Of a stretch of 8,794 nt of DNA, positions 6,603 through 8,794 are shown one piece after another. Location: assembly GCA_947377705.1 (NCBI GenBank), contig CANCGU010000106.1, positions 1-8,794 on the forward strand, written 5' to 3'. The notes beneath the pieces were generated by a model, which ran no database searches, was not told the DNA's origin, and was given only the letters and a program-made list of their open reading frames with translations. How positions within the stretch are numbered: the first letter of the stretch is position 1; the number at the start of each line of letters is the position of its first letter. The translations under genes and the position numbers were made by a program. Source of the stretch: Comamonadaceae bacterium. Its GTDB lineage: Bacteria > Pseudomonadota > Gammaproteobacteria > Burkholderiales > Burkholderiaceae.

Positions 6603-8174
6603 TTAATAAAAATGGTGCAAGCGCACAAAAATTTGCGTGGCCAACAAGCCCAACACAAAACCACCGCCTACCCATGCCATACCTTGCAGCAGGCGGTTGG
6701 TGCGTCGCTGTTCTTGAATGAGCAACTGCAACTGGGCGTTGTCGTTGTTTTGGCGTTGCTTCAAAAAGTCATGGACCAAACGTGGCAACTCAGGCAAGAG
6801 CTTGGCGTAGCGCGGGGCTTCTGCCACCAATTGCTTCCAAAGTTTTTTGGGGCCGACTTGATCGAGCATCCAAGTTTCCAAAAATGGTTTGGCGGTGCTC
6901 CACAAATCCAAATCAGGGTCAAGTTGACGACCCAAGCCTTCGATGTTGAGTAACGTTTTTTGCAGCAACACAAGTTGCGGCTGAATTTCCACATTGAAAC
7001 GGCGCGAGGTTTGGAACAAACGCATGAGCACCAGACCCAAGGAAATTTCTTTCAGCGGACGGTCAAAGTATGGCTCGCACACAGCACGGATGGCTGACTC
7101 CAACTCGTCCACACGCGTGTCAGCGGGCACCCAGCCCGACTCGATGTGCAGCTCGGCCACGCGCTTGTAGTCGCGGCGGAAAAAGGCGGTGAAGTTTTGC
7201 GCCAAATACTCTTTGTCGGTTTCCGTGAGCGTGCCCACGATGCCAAAGTCGAGCGAAATGTAACGACCAAAAGTCGCGGGCTCTAAGCTGACTTGGATGT
7301 TGCCGGGGTGCATGTCGGCATGAAAAAAACCATCCCGGAACACTTGGGTGAAGAAGATGGTCACACCGTCGCGTGCCAACTTGGGGATGTCCACGCCAGC
7401 CGCACGCAACTGATCCACTTGGCTAATAGGCACGCCCTTCATGCGTTCCATCACGATCACATCGTCGCGGCAGAAATCCCAAATCATTTCGGGAATTAAC
7501 ACGAGGTTGAGGCCTTCCATGTTGCGGCGCAGTTGCGCGGCATTGGAGGCTTCGCGCATGAAGTCGAGTTCGTCATGCAGGTACTTGTCAAACTCAGCCA
7601 CCACTTCGCGGGGCTTCAAGCGTTTGCCATCGGCACTGAGACGGTCCACCCAACCCGCCATCATGCGCATGAGGCTCAGGTCTTTGTCAATCACGGTCAG
7701 CATGCCGGGGCGCAGCACTTTGACAGCCACTTCGCGCGTCAGGCCGTTGCGGTCTTGGATGACCGCAAAGTGCACTTGCGCAATCGAGGCGCTGGCCACC
7801 GGCTGGTGCGTGAAATCCACAAAAATATCGTTGAGCGGGCGACCAAATGCACGCTCGATGATGGCCACAGCCTCATTAGACGGGAAGGGTGGCACACGGT
7901 CTTGCAGCTTGGCCAATTCATCGGCCAAATCCATCGGCAGCAAATCGCGACGGGTCGACAGCACTTGGCCGAATTTCACAAAGATAGGGCCTAGGTGCTC
8001 AAGCGCCTCGCGCAAACGCTGGCCGCGTGGTGCCGACAAATCGCGCCCCACCGACACAATGCGCGCCAATAAGCGCAAGCCTGGCTTTTGAAAGCTGGTC
8101 AGCACCAGCTCATCCAAGCCATAACGCAAGACGATGAAAACAATGTAAATACCACGCAGCAAACGGGTCATCAT
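6603..8174 (-). CDS. ubiB: Ubiquinone biosynthesis protein UbiB (ADCK-type atypical kinase)
   Basis: A 523-residue UbiB/ADCK/COQ8 family protein, a little shorter than E. coli UbiB. Visible motifs: KFGQ (67-70), the KxGQ signature unique to the family; the Ala-rich loop ASASIAQVH (127-135), replacing the kinase glycine-rich loop; Lys152 in VAVKVLRP; the catalytic-loop equivalent FHADMHPGN (284-292); and DFG (309-311). One or two hydrophobic segments at about 495-517 anchor it in the inner membrane. The family has ATPase activity and is thought to help deliver or extract lipid-like ubiquinone intermediates. The ATG at 8172-8174 overlaps the ubiJ stop in ATGA, indicating translational coupling; a second ATG follows directly. 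Confidence 0.96.
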   Translation of the reverse strand: MMTRLLRGIYIVFIVLRYGLDELVLTSFQKPGLRLLARIVSVGRDLSAPRGQRLREALEHLGPIFVKFGQVLSTRRDLLPMDLADELAKLQDRVPPFPSNEAVAIIERAFGRPLNDIFVDFTHQPVASASIAQVHFAVIQDRNGLTREVAVKVLRPGMLTVIDKDLSLMRMMAGWVDRLSADGKRLKPREVVAEFDKYLHDELDFMREASNAAQLRRNMEGLNLVLIPEMIWDFCRDDVIVMERMKGVPISQVDQLRAAGVDIPKLARDGVTIFFTQVFRDGFFHADMHPGNIQVSLEPATFGRYISLDFGIVGTLTETDKEYLAQNFTAFFRRDYKRVAELHIESGWVPADTRVDELESAIRAVCEPYFDRPLKEISLGLVLMRLFQTSRRFNVEIQPQLVLLQKTLLNIEGLGRQLDPDLDLWSTAKPFLETWMLDQVGPKKLWKQLVAEAPRYAKLLPELPRLVHDFLKQRQNNDNAQLQLLIQEQRRTNRLLQGMAWVGGGFVLGLLATQIFVRLHHFY

Positions 8175-8740
8175 GGCGCGGCCTTCGTGGTTTGTTGTTG
8201 CACAAAGCGACGCAGGGCATCGACGATGCGCTTGGCGGTTTGCACCAAAGTGTGCGCAGGGGCGTCACCAATGAGGCGGGCCACGTCTTCTTCTGGGTCC
8301 CAACGCACATGGTCAATCAGCCAATTGACTTCGGCAGCCAACTGCACATCGCCTTCAATGCGAATGGCAGGCTTCTCGCCTTGCAGCACGGTTTTGGCAA
8401 GTTCGAACGGCGAAGGCTCGTTCACGCGCAACACCAGGTCAGCGGCTTTGCTACTGGCGTTGGGGGCGATGAATTCGATCAACCCCGCGGGGGTGAAGGC
8501 GCATTGAAACACTTGGTCACGCCAAGACACTTGCACTTGGCGGCCTTTTTGGCGCTGCAAGCGGTCGCGAGCCGCGGGTTCTTGCATGAGCACATGGTTC
8601 AACAAGAGCACCACGCGCTGCTGCACTTCAGCCACTGCCCATGCGGGCGGTGTGAGGGATTGCGGAAAATCGGCGGGAAGTTGGGCGCGCAGCGTGTCTG
8701 CTGCATCGGCCAACCAAGAAAAAGGGGACTGTGTTGCCAT
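8171..8740 (-). CDS. ubiJ: UbiJ, SCP2-domain ubiquinone accessory factor
   Basis: A 189-residue cytoplasmic protein. An SCP2-like sterol-carrier domain covers about residues 40-140, and the C-terminal stretch [18 protein letters not shown] (128-145) followed by [12 protein letters not shown] (148-159) matches the UbiJ pattern. UbiJ binds lipid-like ubiquinone intermediates and helps organise the Ubi hydroxylase complex, and it is usually found beside ubiB, as here (ATGA overlap). I chose the ATG at 8738-8740 (MATQSPF), with GGGGA 2 bases before it. A TTG at 8747-8749, with AAGGA upstream, would add three residues and cannot be excluded. The C-terminal tail is Gln/Lys/Ala-rich. Confidence 0.9.
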   Translation of the reverse strand: MATQSPFSWLADAADTLRAQLPADFPQSLTPPAWAVAEVQQRVVLLLNHVLMQEPAARDRLQRQKGRQVQVSWRDQVFQCAFTPAGLIEFIAPNASSKAADLVLRVNEPSPFELAKTVLQGEKPAIRIEGDVQLAAEVNWLIDHVRWDPEEDVARLIGDAPAHTLVQTAKRIVDALRRFVQQQTTKAAP

Positions 8741-8760
8741 AGTCCCCAATTATTCCTTGT

Positions 8761-8794
8761 TTAGGCGCCCTTCTCGAGACGCCCTGATTTAACC
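8761..8794 (-). CDS. Possible C-terminal tail of an upstream gene
   Basis: One minus-strand frame is open from the right edge and reads VKSGRLEKGA before TAA at 8761-8763, 20 bases before the ubiJ ATG. The distance suits an operon neighbour (in Burkholderiales ubiE or a Tim44-like gene often precedes ubiJ), but the ten residues are not diagnostic and do not look like a UbiE C-terminus. Low confidence; the stretch could be non-coding. Confidence 0.25.
   Translation of the reverse strand, partial: VKSGRLEKGA

Noticed and set aside
5632..6606. Long plus-strand open frame opposite the symporter (324 codons)
   Set aside because: It is fully antisense to a clear SSS transporter; its His/Asp/Gln-rich, non-hydrophobic composition is what reverse reading of membrane-protein codons gives, and no domain is recognisable.
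8741..8749. TTG start giving three extra residues to UbiJ
   Set aside because: Possible because AAGGA precedes it, but the ATG at 8740 gives the more natural N-terminus and a GGGGA precedes it; kept only as an alternative.
8764..8784. Palindromic TCTCGAGA with flanking GGCG/CGCC near the right edge
   Set aside because: The outer arms are not symmetric around the core and there is no T-tract; it may lie within a coding tail, so it was not called as a terminator or operator.

Overview
The window looks like ordinary chromosomal DNA of a betaproteobacterium in the order Burkholderiales, most likely a Comamonadaceae member (Limnohabitans/Rhodoferax-like). This placement is an inference from protein character and from the ubiJ-ubiB arrangement; no database search was possible. 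Gene density is very high and no tRNA, rRNA, CRISPR array, insertion sequence or phage gene is visible.

Layout from left to right. (1) The 3' part of a class I SAM-dependent methyltransferase (+) runs in from the left edge and overlaps tail-to-tail, by 35 bp, an alpha/beta hydrolase (-). (2) A 77-bp AT-rich divergent intergenic region with a perfect 6-bp inverted repeat separates the hydrolase from a small stand-alone ABC ATP-binding protein (+). That protein keeps Walker A and the signature motif but has Gln for the catalytic Glu and lacks the switch His. (3) A strong bidirectional intrinsic terminator separates it from a convergent minus-strand cluster. (4) That cluster, in transcription order, is an FmdB-type zinc-ribbon protein, a two-TM DUF502 membrane protein and aspS (aspartyl-tRNA synthetase). 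Gaps are 24 and 2 bp, and a clear TTGAAA/TATAAT promoter precedes fmdB. (5) Further right, also on the minus strand, is a second tight cluster: ubiJ (SCP2-like), ubiB (ADCK/UbiB kinase-like, ATGA overlap with ubiJ) and a sodium:solute symporter with a GTG start 20 bp after ubiB. A possible C-terminal tail of another upstream gene reaches the right edge.

Functionally the window combines ubiquinone biosynthesis support (ubiJ/ubiB), protein synthesis (AspRS, with residues suggesting the non-discriminating type that also feeds Asn-tRNA through GatCAB), a membrane protein of unknown role co-transcribed with it, and several accessory enzymes. I do not see an obvious new multi-gene system. The points most worth a second look are the catalytically degenerate orphan ABC ATPase, the hydrolase lacking its usual acid residue, the conserved-looking fmdB-DUF502-aspS operon and its promoter with an adjacent dyad, and the symporter attached to the ubiquinone genes.
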